This document shows positions 18,962-28,161 of a stretch of DNA of 64,000 nucleotides, piece by piece; position 1 is the stretch's first letter, and every line of letters begins with the position of its first letter. This stretch comes from Emticicia sp965283955. GTDB taxonomy: Bacteria; Bacteroidota; Bacteroidia; Cytophagales; Spirosomataceae. A program made the position numbers and the translations under genes. The stretch covers positions 3,162,001 through 3,226,000 of the forward strand of contig CBDIQW010000001.1 of NCBI GenBank assembly GCA_965283955.1. The letters run 5' to 3'. Under the pieces are notes generated by a model, which ran no database searches, was not told the DNA's origin, and was given only the letters and a program-made list of their open reading frames with translations.

Positions 18962-19044
18962 TGTCTATAAAAAATAGTAGTATTTTTGTTGGTTTACTGC
19001 TACTTTAGTATAGAAATATTTAAAAATATACAATTTTGAATAAA

Positions 19045-19093
19045 ATAAAAAACACATAAAGTGCTGTTTATTAGTAGTTTATGTGTTTTTTAT
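19045..19093 (+). terminator. Rho-independent terminator after glycogen synthase
   Basis: The arms at 19045-19060 and 19078-19093 are perfect 16-base inverted copies, with the core ACACATAAA/TTTATGTGT and flanking A and T runs. The loop is 17 bases. Confidence 0.75.
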
Positions 19094-19155
19094 CATAGGG
19101 CTAACACGAAATATCACAATTTTGTGTAATTTTGTCAGTTCATCATAATCAACAA

Positions 19156-19767
19156 ATGGCCTTAATGATTTTTAGCACTATTTTCGCCTATTTAGCAGGC
19201 TCAATTCCCACAGCAGTTTGGTACGGTAAAATTTTTCATGGAGTAGATGTTCGTCAGCACGGAAGCGGCAATGCAGGAGCAACCAATTCCCTTCGTACAC
19301 TTGGCAAAAAAGCAGGTATCATTGTTCTCATCGTCGATTTCTTGAAGGGTTTTTTAGCTGTGAAAGCTGCAAGCCTTTTTTCAACCGAAACAGACAGTAT
19401 TTTGCCTTTAATTATGGGGTTGGCCGTGATTGCGGGACATATTTTCCCGATTTTTGCACAGTTCAGAGGCGGTAAAGGCGTGGCTACCGCAATGGGCGTT
19501 TTGGTGGCTACTTTCCCTTGGGCTGCTTTGGGTTGTATGGTGGTTTTTATGATTATCGTATTCGCTACTAAATATGTGTCGTTGGGGTCTATTCTCGGAG
19601 CATTAGCTTTCCCCATTCAGTTGACTTTCAATCTGTGGAATGATAATGCCGATAAATATGCCATTGGTTTTGCTTGGCTGATATTCATTATTTTGGCTGT
19701 TATGCACCGCCAAAATATCCAACGCCTACTCAAAGGAACTGAAAGTAAGTTTGGTGCGAAGAAATAA
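19156..19767 (+). CDS. plsY: Glycerol-3-phosphate acyltransferase PlsY
   Basis: About 203 residues with several membrane helices. The three PlsY motifs are present: AYLAGSIPTAVWYGK, HGSGNAGATNSLRTLG and FRGGKGVATAMG. PlsY transfers the acyl group from acyl-phosphate to glycerol-3-phosphate in the inner membrane, starting phospholipid synthesis. The frame runs back to a TTG at 19132, but the ATG at 19156 (MALMIFSTIF) is the standard start. A TAnnTTTG-like box, TAATTTTG at 19127-19134, lies close upstream. The M20 peptidase gene follows after 37 bases and may be co-transcribed. Confidence 0.93.
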   Translation: MALMIFSTIFAYLAGSIPTAVWYGKIFHGVDVRQHGSGNAGATNSLRTLGKKAGIIVLIVDFLKGFLAVKAASLFSTETDSILPLIMGLAVIAGHIFPIFAQFRGGKGVATAMGVLVATFPWAALGCMVVFMIIVFATKYVSLGSILGALAFPIQLTFNLWNDNADKYAIGFAWLIFIILAVMHRQNIQRLLKGTESKFGAKK

Positions 19768-19804
19768 ACGCATAACTTTGTATTAGATAGAAAACCACAA
19801 ATCA

Positions 19805-21184
19805 ATGAACACTTACATCGAACAAAATAAAGACCGTTTTTTAGACGAACTTTTTGATTTTCTTAGAATTCCGTCGGTAAGTGCCGACACTAAATTTCAG
19901 CCAGACATGCTTCGTGCGGCTGAATTTGTAAAAGAAAGATTGTTAGAAGCTGGCCTCGATAAAGCCGAGATTTGCCCAACCGCAGGCCACCCAATTGTAT
20001 ATGCCGAGAAAATTGTAGATGCCTCATTACCAACGATTTTGGTTTATGGACACTATGACGTGCAACCTGCCGACCCTTACGAATTGTGGGATTCACCACC
20101 GTTTGAACCAACCATTAAAGTAACTAAAAATCACCCCGATGGAGCAATTTTTGCTCGTGGTTCGTGCGATGATAAAGGTCAAATCTATATGCACATAAAA
20201 GCGATAGAAATGATGTTGGCACAAGGTGGTTTGCCGTGTAATGTAAAGATAATGTTCGAGGGCGAAGAAGAAGTTGGTTCTGAAAACTTGGGCGTTTTTG
20301 TAAAAGCAAACAAAGAAAAGCTTGCCGCTGATTTGATTTTGATTTCAGATACTTCAATCATTGCCAATGATATTCCTTCGGTAGAAACGGGCTTGCGTGG
20401 GCTTACTTACATGGAGGTTGCCGTTACTGGCCCTAACCGTGATTTACACTCAGGTGTTTACGGTGGAGCAGTAGCAAATCCTGTAAATGTACTTTGCCAA
20501 ATGATTGCCTCAATGCACGATGCCGATGGAAAAGTAACAATCAAAGGTTTTTACGATAAAGTTGCTGAACTGTCGCAAAGCGAGCGTGATGATTTAGAGT
20601 CTGCACCGTTCGACTTAGAAGAATACAAAAAAGACCTTGATATTGCCGAAGTTTCGGGCGAGAAAGGTTATACTACTCGTGAGCGTGCAAGTATCCGCCC
20701 AACGCTTGATGTCAATGGTATTTGGGGTGGCTATACGGGCGAAGGTTCAAAAACAGTATTGCCATCAAAAGCATTTGCTAAGATTTCGATGCGACTCGTA
20801 CCTGACCAAGATTGGGAAGAAATCGCTGATTTATTTGAAGCACACTTCAAAGCGATTGCTCCGCCAACGGTGAAGGTTGAAGTAAGTCGTCACCACGGTG
20901 GACAACCTTACGTAACTCCGACTGATTCTGCGGGTTATAAGGCCGCAGTTTTGGCTTTGGAAGAAGCGTTTGGCAAGAAGCCAGTGCCAACAAGAGGCGG
21001 TGGAAGTATTCCGATTGTGGCCTTATTTGAGCAAGAATTAGGTCTGAAATCAATCCTTTTAGGCTTTGGTTTAGACTCTGATGCCCTGCACTCACCTAAT
21101 GAGCATTATGGTTTGTTTAATTTCTTCAAGGGAATCGAAACAATACCTTTGTTCTTTAAGCACTATGCAGAATTAATGAAGTAA
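19805..21184 (+). CDS. M20 family dipeptidase
   Basis: 459 residues, typical of the carnosinase-like M20 dipeptidases. The metal site starts with ILVYGHYDVQPAD (His83 and Asp85), continues with ARGSCDDKGQ, and the catalytic Glu pair lies in FEGEEEVGSEN. The lid domain follows (RDLHSGVYGGAV), and the last metal His is in LHSPNEHYG. Cytoplasmic hydrolysis of dipeptides is expected. It sits between plsY and the DUF6934-like gene, four bases from the latter, so transcription probably continues through. Confidence 0.9.
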   Translation: MNTYIEQNKDRFLDELFDFLRIPSVSADTKFQPDMLRAAEFVKERLLEAGLDKAEICPTAGHPIVYAEKIVDASLPTILVYGHYDVQPADPYELWDSPPFEPTIKVTKNHPDGAIFARGSCDDKGQIYMHIKAIEMMLAQGGLPCNVKIMFEGEEEVGSENLGVFVKANKEKLAADLILISDTSIIANDIPSVETGLRGLTYMEVAVTGPNRDLHSGVYGGAVANPVNVLCQMIASMHDADGKVTIKGFYDKVAELSQSERDDLESAPFDLEEYKKDLDIAEVSGEKGYTTRERASIRPTLDVNGIWGGYTGEGSKTVLPSKAFAKISMRLVPDQDWEEIADLFEAHFKAIAPPTVKVEVSRHHGGQPYVTPTDSAGYKAAVLALEEAFGKKPVPTRGGGSIPIVALFEQELGLKSILLGFGLDSDALHSPNEHYGLFNFFKGIETIPLFFKHYAELMK

Positions 21185-21188
21185 AATC

Positions 21189-21629
21189 ATGGAAAAACCA
21201 TCATACAATTTTGAGGTTTCAAATAACGGTCTAATTTTTTCTTTTGAAAGTGTGAGTAGAGAGAAAACAATAAAGAAAGTAGTTGTATATGAGCCTCTTG
21301 TTGATGAATTATACCATATGGGTTTTGGAGATTTGGTGGAAGATAATACGATTGATTACCGTGTAAAGAGTGCAAATAAAGATATGAATAAAGTGTTGTC
21401 AACAGTTGTACAGACAATGTTTTTATTCTTTGAAAAATATCCAGATAAGAAAGTAGTTTTTACAGGAAGTAATGAAATAAGAACAAGGCTTTATAGAAGT
21501 ATTATTTCGAAATTTGTAGAAGAAATAGAACTGTATTTTTTGGTTGAAGGTTTTAAAAATGATGGAACACAAGAAGTTTTTCGCAAAAATGAAGATTATT
21601 ACGCATTCTTAATCTATCCAAGAATATGA
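21189..21629 (+). CDS. DUF6934-like protein, unknown function
   Basis: 146 residues. The sequence matches, from memory, a Bacteroidota-restricted family: an opening beta stretch, a conserved FGD block, then DMNKVLSTVVQTM, VVFTGSNEIRTRLYR and an ending DYYAFLIYPR. No enzymatic motif is known to me. Its stop overlaps the start of a 53-codon gene (ATGA), so the two are translationally coupled. The size, coupling and patchy distribution resemble a toxin-antitoxin layout, but nothing in the sequence proves this. Confidence 0.7.
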   Translation: MEKPSYNFEVSNNGLIFSFESVSREKTIKKVVVYEPLVDELYHMGFGDLVEDNTIDYRVKSANKDMNKVLSTVVQTMFLFFEKYPDKKVVFTGSNEIRTRLYRSIISKFVEEIELYFLVEGFKNDGTQEVFRKNEDYYAFLIYPRI

Positions 21630-21787
21630 AAACAAAGAGAGAGATTCCAAAAGTAAACCCAAATACATATAAAGTAAACCCAGCTTTAGATGATAAAAAG
21701 TTTGAGTTTACGCCTGAGACACAAGCTTTTCGCTCAAAGATAGAAAGGTTTGTAAAGACTCATATAAAGCCTCCTGTTTCTATATAA
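21626..21787 (+). CDS. Small protein (53 aa) coupled to the DUF6934-like gene
   Basis: The ATG at 21626 overlaps the upstream TGA in an ATGA arrangement, and the frame is open to TAA at 21785-21787. The product is basic and polar (MKTKREIPKVNPNTYKV..., then FTPETQAFRSKIERFV), with no membrane segment. Candidate partner of the upstream protein. The next gene starts 14 bases later. Confidence 0.6.
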   Translation: MKTKREIPKVNPNTYKVNPALDDKKFEFTPETQAFRSKIERFVKTHIKPPVSI

Positions 21788-21801
21788 TTTATTAACACAG
21801 T

Positions 21802-23177
21802 ATGGAAAAACAATTCAATCAGGCAGTTTTTGAAGAACTAAAAAGCCTTTTACAAGACCGTGTAACGAGCGAAACAAACATTCGAAACGAACACGGTGTT
21901 GGTTATAGCTATCATGTTTGTACTCCACCTGATTGTGTTGTTTTTCCTAAAAATACCGAAGAAGTTGCCGAAATCGTAAAGATTTGTGCCAAACACAAAA
22001 CTCCGATTGTTCCTTTTGGAGCAGGCACTTCACTCGAAGGTCACGTTTTAGCTCTTGAAGGTGGCGTCTGTATTGATTTAAGTAAGATGAATACCATCAT
22101 AGAAATCAATACGGATGATATGTACGTAACGGTAGAGTCGGGCGTGACACGTAATCAAATAGATGAAGCCTTAGAAGGAAGTGGCTTTTTTTTTCCGATT
22201 GGACCTGGGGTAAATGCAACTTTAGGTGGCATGGCCAGCACCAGAGCATCGGGAACAAATGCGGTGCGTTATGGCACAATGAAAGACAACGTGCTGACAC
22301 TCAAAGCAGTTTTGCCCAATGGCGATGTAATTCATACTGGCAGCAAAGCCAAGAAATCATCAGCGGGCTATGACCTTACTCGATTATTGGTTGGGGCAGA
22401 AGGTACACTCGGAGTTATAACTGAGCTTACACTTAAACTTCACAGCTATCCAGAAGCTATTTTTGCCGCCGTATGTTCGTTTCCGAGTGTTGAATTGGCA
22501 GTTAAAACTGTTATCAAAACTATTCAAAAAGGTATTCCGATTGCAAAAATTGAGCTACTCGACGACCAAATGATGCGTGCCATCAATCTATATTCATCTC
22601 TCAATTATGCCGAAAAACCTACGCTTTTTTTAGAATTTGGAGGTTCAAAAGCTGAATTGGAAGAACAAATACGAAAAGTAGAAGAAATTGCCAATGAACA
22701 TGGTTTAATAGAGTTTTTGTGGGAAAAAGGTGAAGAAAATCGCAAAAAACTGTGGCGTGCCAGAACCGATGCCGCACCGGCTGCGGTGGCTTTACGAGAG
22801 GGAGGAAAATTAATGTCAACTGATGTCTGCGTGCCGATTTCAAAATTGCCAAGTGCATTGTAGATACCCAAGTAGATATTGCTGAAAGTAATATTTTAGC
22901 ACCAATTTTGGGCCATGTAGGCGATGGGAATTTTCACTTAACTATCGTGATTGACCCAAATGATACCAACGAATTTGAACGAGCAAAAGCCCTCAACGAA
23001 AGATTGGTAAAACGAGCCTTAGATTTTGGCGGAACTTGCACGGGCGAACATGGAGTTGGAGTCGGGAAACTCCATTTTATGCAGTCCGAACACGGTGATG
23101 CACTCAATATGATGCGAACCATCAAACGAGCCATCGACCCTGATAATATCATGAATCCAGGGAAATTATTGCCATAA
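21802..23177 (+). CDS. glcD: FAD-linked oxidase, GlcD/lactate dehydrogenase type (frameshift)
   Basis: PCMH-type FAD-binding domain in the first half (TPIVPFGAGTSLEGHVLALEG, and GATLGGM with its FAD contacts), followed by the FAD-oxidase C-terminal domain with GHVGDGNFHLTIVIDP and the closing TGEHGVGVGKL...DPDNIMNPGKLLP. Such enzymes oxidise glycolate or D-lactate and feed electrons to the respiratory chain. The frame breaks at 22851, where one A is missing; restoring it gives LPKCIVDTQVDIAESNILAP without a gap. The corrected length is about 458 residues. No glcE or glcF partner is adjacent, so a one-gene D-lactate dehydrogenase-like role is also possible. Confidence 0.87.
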
Positions 23178-23185
23178 AGTATGGT

Positions 23186-23213
23186 TTTGTAAAGGTGATG
23201 TTTTTTACCTTTG
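23186..23213 (+). promoter_or_regulatory. Probable murQ promoter
   Basis: TACCTTTG at 23206-23213 is an exact TAnnTTTG box. TTTG at 23186-23189 lies 16 bases upstream, shorter than the usual 19-21, so only the -7 box is well supported. Confidence 0.4.
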
Positions 23214-23223
23214 AACAACTTTT

Positions 23224-23252
23224 GTAAGAAGGTCCAATTTGGACGTTCCTAC
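23224..23252. repeat. GTAG...CTAC palindrome (REP-like)
   Basis: A 29-base imperfect palindrome: GTAAGAAGGTCCA, ATT, TGGACGTTCCTAC. It has the same layout as the GTAG-to-CTAC palindrome at 26617, but a different core. It lies in the murQ leader. Confidence 0.6.
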
Positions 23253-23307
23253 GAGAAAATTTCACCGCTAATTAATAGTTTATTTTTTAATTGAAGACAG
23301 TAATACG

Positions 23308-24129
23308 ATGTCACTTGGCTTAGAAAAATTAGCAACCGAATCCTCTTCACATTACGATAATCTCGAAAAAATGTCGATTCGAGAATTGCTCGAAGGCATT
23401 AATAACGAAGATAAAACGGTGCCTTACGCCGTAGAAAAATGTATTCCACAAATTGAAGCATTGGTAAGTCAGATTGTACCACGCATGAAAGCAGGTGGAC
23501 GTTTGTTTTATATCGGTGCAGGTACAAGCGGGCGTTTGGGTGTAGTAGATGCCTCGGAGTGTCCGCCAACGTTTGGTGTACCTTTCGGAATGGTTGTGGG
23601 AATCATGGCAGGTGGTGATAGAGCTATCAGAAAAGCCGTTGAAAATGCCGAGGATGATATAGAGCAAGCATGGAAAGATTTAGAAGAGTATGAGATAAAT
23701 GCAAATGACTCTTTAATAGGAATTGCGGCATCGGGTCGCACCCCTTATGTAGTTGGAGGTTTGCGTACAGCACGCCAAAATGGAATCTTGACAGGTTGTG
23801 TGGTTTGTAATGCAGGAAGTGCCGTAGCTGCTGAAGCCGAATTTCCAGTAGAGGCTGTTGTTGGACCAGAATTCGTAACGGGTAGTACAAGAATGAAGTC
23901 AGGAACTGCTCAAAAATTGGTACTAAACATGATTTCTACCTCAGTGATGATTCAGCTTGGTAGAGTGAAAGGCAATAAAATGGTTGATATGCAGCTTACA
24001 AACCTCAAATTGGTAGAAAGAGGCGTAAGAATGGTCATGAATGAACTAAACATTTCGCACGAAGAAGCAAGCGAACTTTTACATACATACGGCAGCGTAA
24101 GAAACGCTGTTGATAATTACAGAAATTAA
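23308..24129 (+). CDS. murQ: N-acetylmuramic acid 6-phosphate etherase
   Basis: 273 residues with a SIS domain. GGRLFYIGAGTSGRLGVVDASECPPTFG at about 66-93 is the sugar-phosphate site and signature, and GPEFVTGSTRMKSGTAQKL is the second family block containing a conserved Thr-Arg-Met-Lys. MurQ cleaves the lactyl ether of MurNAc-6-phosphate to GlcNAc-6-phosphate and D-lactate in cell-wall recycling. The upstream GlcD-like enzyme could use that D-lactate, an inference from adjacency only. It is preceded by its own promoter-like box and a REP-like palindrome. Confidence 0.94.
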   Translation: MSLGLEKLATESSSHYDNLEKMSIRELLEGINNEDKTVPYAVEKCIPQIEALVSQIVPRMKAGGRLFYIGAGTSGRLGVVDASECPPTFGVPFGMVVGIMAGGDRAIRKAVENAEDDIEQAWKDLEEYEINANDSLIGIAASGRTPYVVGGLRTARQNGILTGCVVCNAGSAVAAEAEFPVEAVVGPEFVTGSTRMKSGTAQKLVLNMISTSVMIQLGRVKGNKMVDMQLTNLKLVERGVRMVMNELNISHEEASELLHTYGSVRNAVDNYRN

Positions 24130-24218
24130 CAAATAGATTCTGGTATCATAGAAAGGAAGAAAAATAGAAACGCAAAATTCTACATTCTTCATTCTCAATT
24201 CTCAACTCTCAATTATAA

Positions 24219-25208
24219 ATGTGGGACTGGTTTTCAATAGATTGGCTTAGTTGGCAAACCCTGCGTTCGTTCGTTTGGGCTGAAAAACTATACCTGTATG
24301 CTATCATTGGAGTGCCATTTTTATTCCTATTTCGTTGGCTTTTTTATACTCGTGGTCAGCAAAAATTGGGGCTTTCGCTCACGAGCTATCAACTTCGCAC
24401 CAATTGGATTAGTTACCTGCGTTTTATTCCTCCGATATTTTTTATTTTGGGCGTCATTTGCGTTTTGTTGTCGTTGGCACGGCCGCAGCGAGTGCGAGAA
24501 AGCAAAGAACAGTTTTCGGAGGGCATTGATATTATGCTTGCCATGGACATCTCAGAGTCGATGTTGGCAACTGATTTAAGTCCGAATCGGTTGGAAGCGG
24601 CCAAAAATGTTGGGCATGAGTTTATCAAAGGGCGTTTTCAAGACCGAATCGGTTTGGTGGTTTTTGCAGGAGAAGCCTTTTCGATGTGTCCACTCACGAC
24701 CGATTACGAAGTGCTGAACGAATACCTCAACGAAATCAATAGTAACCTCATAAAAACCACAGGAACGGCCATTGGCAGTGCCTTGGCTACCTGCATCAAC
24801 CGTTTGCGTGAGATTCCGAGTAAGAGCAAAGTAGCCATTATTTTGAGCGACGGAGATAATACCGCAGGTTCGCTCGACCCGCTCACGGCTACCGATTTAG
24901 CAAAATCTTTTGGTATAAAAGTTTATACGATTGCCGTCGGAGGTAATGACAGTGAAGTGAAAGTTGATGAAAATACACTCCGAGAAATTGCCCGTGAGGG
25001 AAACGGACAGTTTTTTAGAGCAACCGATAACCAAACCCTCCGAAATATCTTTGAGCAAATCAACCGCCTTGAAAAAGTAAAAATCAAAGATAATGTCTAT
25101 CGTGATGTAGAAGATTTTTATTACATCTACCTCAATTGGGCGGTTGTGTTTTTGTTAGCTGCTTTTTTCTTTAAAAATACTTTCGTAGGGAATATTTTGG
25201 AAGATTAA
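24219..25208 (+). CDS. BatA-like von Willebrand A domain membrane protein
   Basis: 329 residues. Two N-terminal hydrophobic segments (about 25-43 and 68-88) precede a vWA domain whose MIDAS site is MDISESM (Asp110, Ser112, Ser114), with TTGTAIGSALATCINRL and ILSDGDNTAG downstream. A final membrane helix lies near 302-320. This layout is that of BatA in the Bacteroides aerotolerance (Bat) operons. The usual partners (MoxR ATPase, DUF58, BatB to BatD) are not adjacent, so it is an isolated member or a distant operon fragment. The function of Bat proteins is still poorly defined. Confidence 0.82.
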   Translation: MWDWFSIDWLSWQTLRSFVWAEKLYLYAIIGVPFLFLFRWLFYTRGQQKLGLSLTSYQLRTNWISYLRFIPPIFFILGVICVLLSLARPQRVRESKEQFSEGIDIMLAMDISESMLATDLSPNRLEAAKNVGHEFIKGRFQDRIGLVVFAGEAFSMCPLTTDYEVLNEYLNEINSNLIKTTGTAIGSALATCINRLREIPSKSKVAIILSDGDNTAGSLDPLTATDLAKSFGIKVYTIAVGGNDSEVKVDENTLREIAREGNGQFFRATDNQTLRNIFEQINRLEKVKIKDNVYRDVEDFYYIYLNWAVVFLLAAFFFKNTFVGNILED

Positions 25209-25278
25209 GGTTTGAAAACTATAAACGAGTTTCTGTAATGCTTCTTTATGATTTCACCGTACCTAATTCATCAATAAA

Positions 25279-26604
25279 ATGTCGAACAAACGAAAAATCA
25301 TTTATGCTATCCTATTAGTTGTACTTATCGGATTGGTTTATGTGGGCAATTTTGCCATTCAGTATGCCTATATTGGCTCATCGTATAATGCAAAAACTGT
25401 TTGTTCGTGCATGTTTGTTTCGGGGCGAGAGTTAGAAAATATCAAAAACGAAGAACTTTATGCAGTGCCGTTTTCAACCATAAAAGTAGATGAAGTCAAT
25501 AAAGCAGTAACAGCTAATATTTACGGTTTGGCCGAAACCAAAGCCATTTATCGCAAAGGTTTGGGTTGTACGTTGGTCAATGAATTGTCAGAGGAAGAAA
25601 TCAAAAAACAGCCATCTGTTCCATCGGCCGATACACTTACCGAGAAACTCACCTTAGCCACAGATTTTACCAAAATTGACGAAATTGCCTTAGAAAAGAG
25701 CATCAATGAGGCTTTTCAAGAAAAAGACCCTCAGAATGTGATACGTACAAGAGCAGTCGTTGTGCTTTGTGATGGGAAAATTATTGCCGAAAAATATGCT
25801 TCAAATATCAAACCCGAAACACCACTTTTGGGCTGGTCAATGACCAAGAGCGTAACGAGTGCTATGATTGGTCTTTTGGTGAAAGACGGAAAACTGGATA
25901 TTAAAAAATCGGCTCCAATTACCGAATGGCAAAACGATGAGCGAAAGAAAATAACCATCGACCATCTGCTTCGCATGAGTAGTGGACTTGGTTTTGAAGA
26001 AAACTATGCCGAACCGAGTGATGCTACCCAAATGCTTTTCCGCAAGAATGGTGCAGGTGCGTATGCCTTGCAGAGCAAAGCTGCTACCGAACCCGATGAA
26101 GTTTGGTCGTATTCGAGCGGAACGAGTAATATTTTGCAGGAAATTATTCGCCGACAATTTACTACCCACGCCGATTATTTTGCTTTTCCGTATCAGCGAT
26201 TATTTCATAAAATAGGCATGAAAAGTGCCGTTCTTGAACCCGATGCTTCGGGAACTTTCGTGGGGTCGTCGTTTATGTACGCTACGGCTCGTGATTGGGC
26301 AAAGTTTGGACAATTATATCTGCAAGATGGTGTCTGGAATGGTGAGCGTTTATTGCCAGAAGGTTGGGTGAAATATTCTACGACTGAAACACCACATTCG
26401 GACGGAAAATATGCAGCTCATTTTTGGCTCGACCATCAAGATAAAACTTTCCCGCAAGATGCTTTTATGGCCGTAGGTTTTGAAGGGCAATACGTAACCG
26501 TTGTGCCGTCGAAGAATTTAGTGATTGTGCGTTTGGGATGTACGCCAAAAGATAATTTCAATCATTCGGCTTTGGTGAAGGGTGTTGTGGCGGCAGTAAA
26601 ATGA
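25279..26604 (+). CDS. Serine hydrolase, class C beta-lactamase family
   Basis: 441 residues with an N-terminal membrane anchor (about 7-27). The catalytic domain starts near 150, with SMTK at 187-190 (nucleophile Ser187, base Lys190), YSSGTSN at about 275 as the Tyr-containing second motif, and VGFEGQY near the C-terminus in the place of the third motif. Family members include esterases, D-aminopeptidases and 6-aminohexanoate-dimer hydrolase, so resistance to beta-lactams should not be assumed. The protein probably acts in the periplasm. It is convergent with rimO across a perfect palindrome. Confidence 0.82.
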   Translation: MSNKRKIIYAILLVVLIGLVYVGNFAIQYAYIGSSYNAKTVCSCMFVSGRELENIKNEELYAVPFSTIKVDEVNKAVTANIYGLAETKAIYRKGLGCTLVNELSEEEIKKQPSVPSADTLTEKLTLATDFTKIDEIALEKSINEAFQEKDPQNVIRTRAVVVLCDGKIIAEKYASNIKPETPLLGWSMTKSVTSAMIGLLVKDGKLDIKKSAPITEWQNDERKKITIDHLLRMSSGLGFEENYAEPSDATQMLFRKNGAGAYALQSKAATEPDEVWSYSSGTSNILQEIIRRQFTTHADYFAFPYQRLFHKIGMKSAVLEPDASGTFVGSSFMYATARDWAKFGQLYLQDGVWNGERLLPEGWVKYSTTETPHSDGKYAAHFWLDHQDKTFPQDAFMAVGFEGQYVTVVPSKNLVIVRLGCTPKDNFNHSALVKGVVAAVK

Positions 26605-26616
26605 TGTTTCTAATTT

Positions 26617-26644
26617 GTAGAGCCGTTGCATGCAACGGCTCTAC
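26617..26644. repeat. Perfect 28-base palindrome, GTAG...CTAC type
   Basis: GTAGAGCCGTTGCA and its exact reverse complement TGCAACGGCTCTAC are joined without a spacer between two convergent genes. There is no T-run, so it is more REP-like than a terminator. Confidence 0.75.
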
Positions 26645-26667
26645 TACATATCTCTACGATAATTTAA

Positions 26668-27975
26668 TCAAACCAAATCGCCGTACAAATCAAATTCTTC
26701 GGCGTTGTTGATTTTTACATTGGCAAAATCTCCCAGCCTTACGTACTGAGAAGCTGGTACAAGTACCTCATTATCAACTTCTGGCGAGTCAGATTCGGTT
26801 CTTCCGATAAAATAACCGCCTTCTTTTCTATCAAATAAAACCTTATATGTATTACCGATTTTTGCTTGGTTCAATTCGGCCGAAATGCCTTGTTGAAGCT
26901 CCATGATAATATCCGTGCGTTCTTGTTTTACTTCGGCAGGAATATCATCGGGCATTGTAAACGAATGCGTATCATCTTCGTGCGAGTATTGAAAAACTCC
27001 CAATCTATCGAAACGCATTTTTTCTACGAAATGATACATTTCTTCAAAATGTTCTTCGGTTTCGCCTGGGTGGCCCGCAATGAGGGTCGTACGGATAGCA
27101 ATATCTGGCACTTTTTCACGAATCGTGTTTATCAAAGCCTCTGTTTTTGGGCGGTCAATACCACGACGCATGATTTTTAGCATTTCTGACGAACCATGTT
27201 GCAGCGGCATATCGAGGTAGTTACAAACATTCGAACGATTCTTCATCACATCCAAGATATCCATCGGAAAACCCGAAGGATAAGCATATTGTAAACGAAT
27301 CCAGTTGATACCTTCTACATCAGATAATTTATCAAGCAATTCGGCTAAATTACGTTTCTTATAAATATCAAGACCATAATAAGTTAGGTCTTGAGCAATC
27401 AGAATCAGTTCTTTTGTTCCTTTTTTTGCCAAGTTTTGTGCTTGTAGAACCAACTCATCCATTGGACGGCTTACGTGTCCGCCACGCATGAGTGGAATCG
27501 CACAGAAGCTACATGGGCGGTCGCAACCTTCGGCAATTTTTAGGTAAGCGTAGTGAGCGGGCGTAGTCAGGAGGCGTTCGCCAACTAATTCGTGTTTATA
27601 ATCGGCTTTTAGCGTTTTCAGCATTCTTGGCAACTCATTTGTGCCAAACCACGCATCAACCGTCGGTATTTCGACCGAAAGTTCATCTTTATAACGGTGT
27701 GATAAACAACCAGTTACATAAACTTTATCAACAATTCCTGCATCTTTTGCATCGACATAACGTAAAATCGTATCGATGGATTCTTGCTTAGCATTATCAA
27801 TAAAACCACAGGTATTAATGATAACAATATTGGCATCGTCTTTTTTCGACTCGTGTTCTACTTTCATGCCATTGCCTTTGAGTTGCGTATAAAGCACCTC
27901 CGAATCGACAAGGTTTTTTGAGCAACCGAGCGTAACGATATTGATTTTATTTTTTACTATTCCTTTTGTTTTCAT
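26668..27975 (-). CDS. rimO: Ribosomal protein S12 methylthiotransferase
   Basis: Radical SAM methylthiotransferase of the MiaB/RimO family. The N-terminal UPF0004 domain begins INIVTLGCSKNLVDSEVL, with three cysteines for the auxiliary cluster (the other two in NTCGF and TGCLSH). The radical SAM triad is in EGCDRPCSFCAIPLMRGG, and a TRAM domain closes the protein. It adds a methylthio group to Asp88-equivalent of S12. The start is the ATG at 27975 (435 residues). An upstream in-frame extension to 28080 would translate the GC-rich border repeat and is not favoured. Confidence 0.93.
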   Translation of the reverse strand: MKTKGIVKNKINIVTLGCSKNLVDSEVLYTQLKGNGMKVEHESKKDDANIVIINTCGFIDNAKQESIDTILRYVDAKDAGIVDKVYVTGCLSHRYKDELSVEIPTVDAWFGTNELPRMLKTLKADYKHELVGERLLTTPAHYAYLKIAEGCDRPCSFCAIPLMRGGHVSRPMDELVLQAQNLAKKGTKELILIAQDLTYYGLDIYKKRNLAELLDKLSDVEGINWIRLQYAYPSGFPMDILDVMKNRSNVCNYLDMPLQHGSSEMLKIMRRGIDRPKTEALINTIREKVPDIAIRTTLIAGHPGETEEHFEEMYHFVEKMRFDRLGVFQYSHEDDTHSFTMPDDIPAEVKQERTDIIMELQQGISAELNQAKIGNTYKVLFDRKEGGYFIGRTESDSPEVDNEVLVPASQYVRLGDFANVKINNAEEFDLYGDLV

Positions 27976-28000
27976 AGTACCTCCGAGCGACGTTCGCCCC

Positions 28001-28023
28001 AGCCCTCCCCGATAGGGAGGGCG
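28001..28023. repeat. GC-rich gene-border element upstream of rimO
   Basis: AGCCCTCCCCGATAGGGAGG followed by GCG forms a short hairpin just upstream of rimO. It is the same family as the elements at 10.35 and 61.3 kb. Confidence 0.55.
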
Positions 28024-28161
28024 ATTTATTTGTTTAATTTTTTGCAAAGTTCGGCAAAAATACCTTGTTTTCCTATTCAAAAAGCTGACTTTGCATAGTT
28101 TTACTGCAATTCCGCCGAATCGCTTTGTTAGGTTTTATATATTGCATCAGAAAATGAATTT

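Noticed and set aside
25279..26604. Antibiotic-resistance beta-lactamase
   Set aside because: The SMTK/YSS pattern places it in the broad serine hydrolase family. Nothing indicates beta-lactam hydrolysis.
26668..28080. Longer RimO with 35 extra N-terminal residues
   Set aside because: The extension translates the GC-rich border element and no RimO begins this way; ATG 27975 fits the family.
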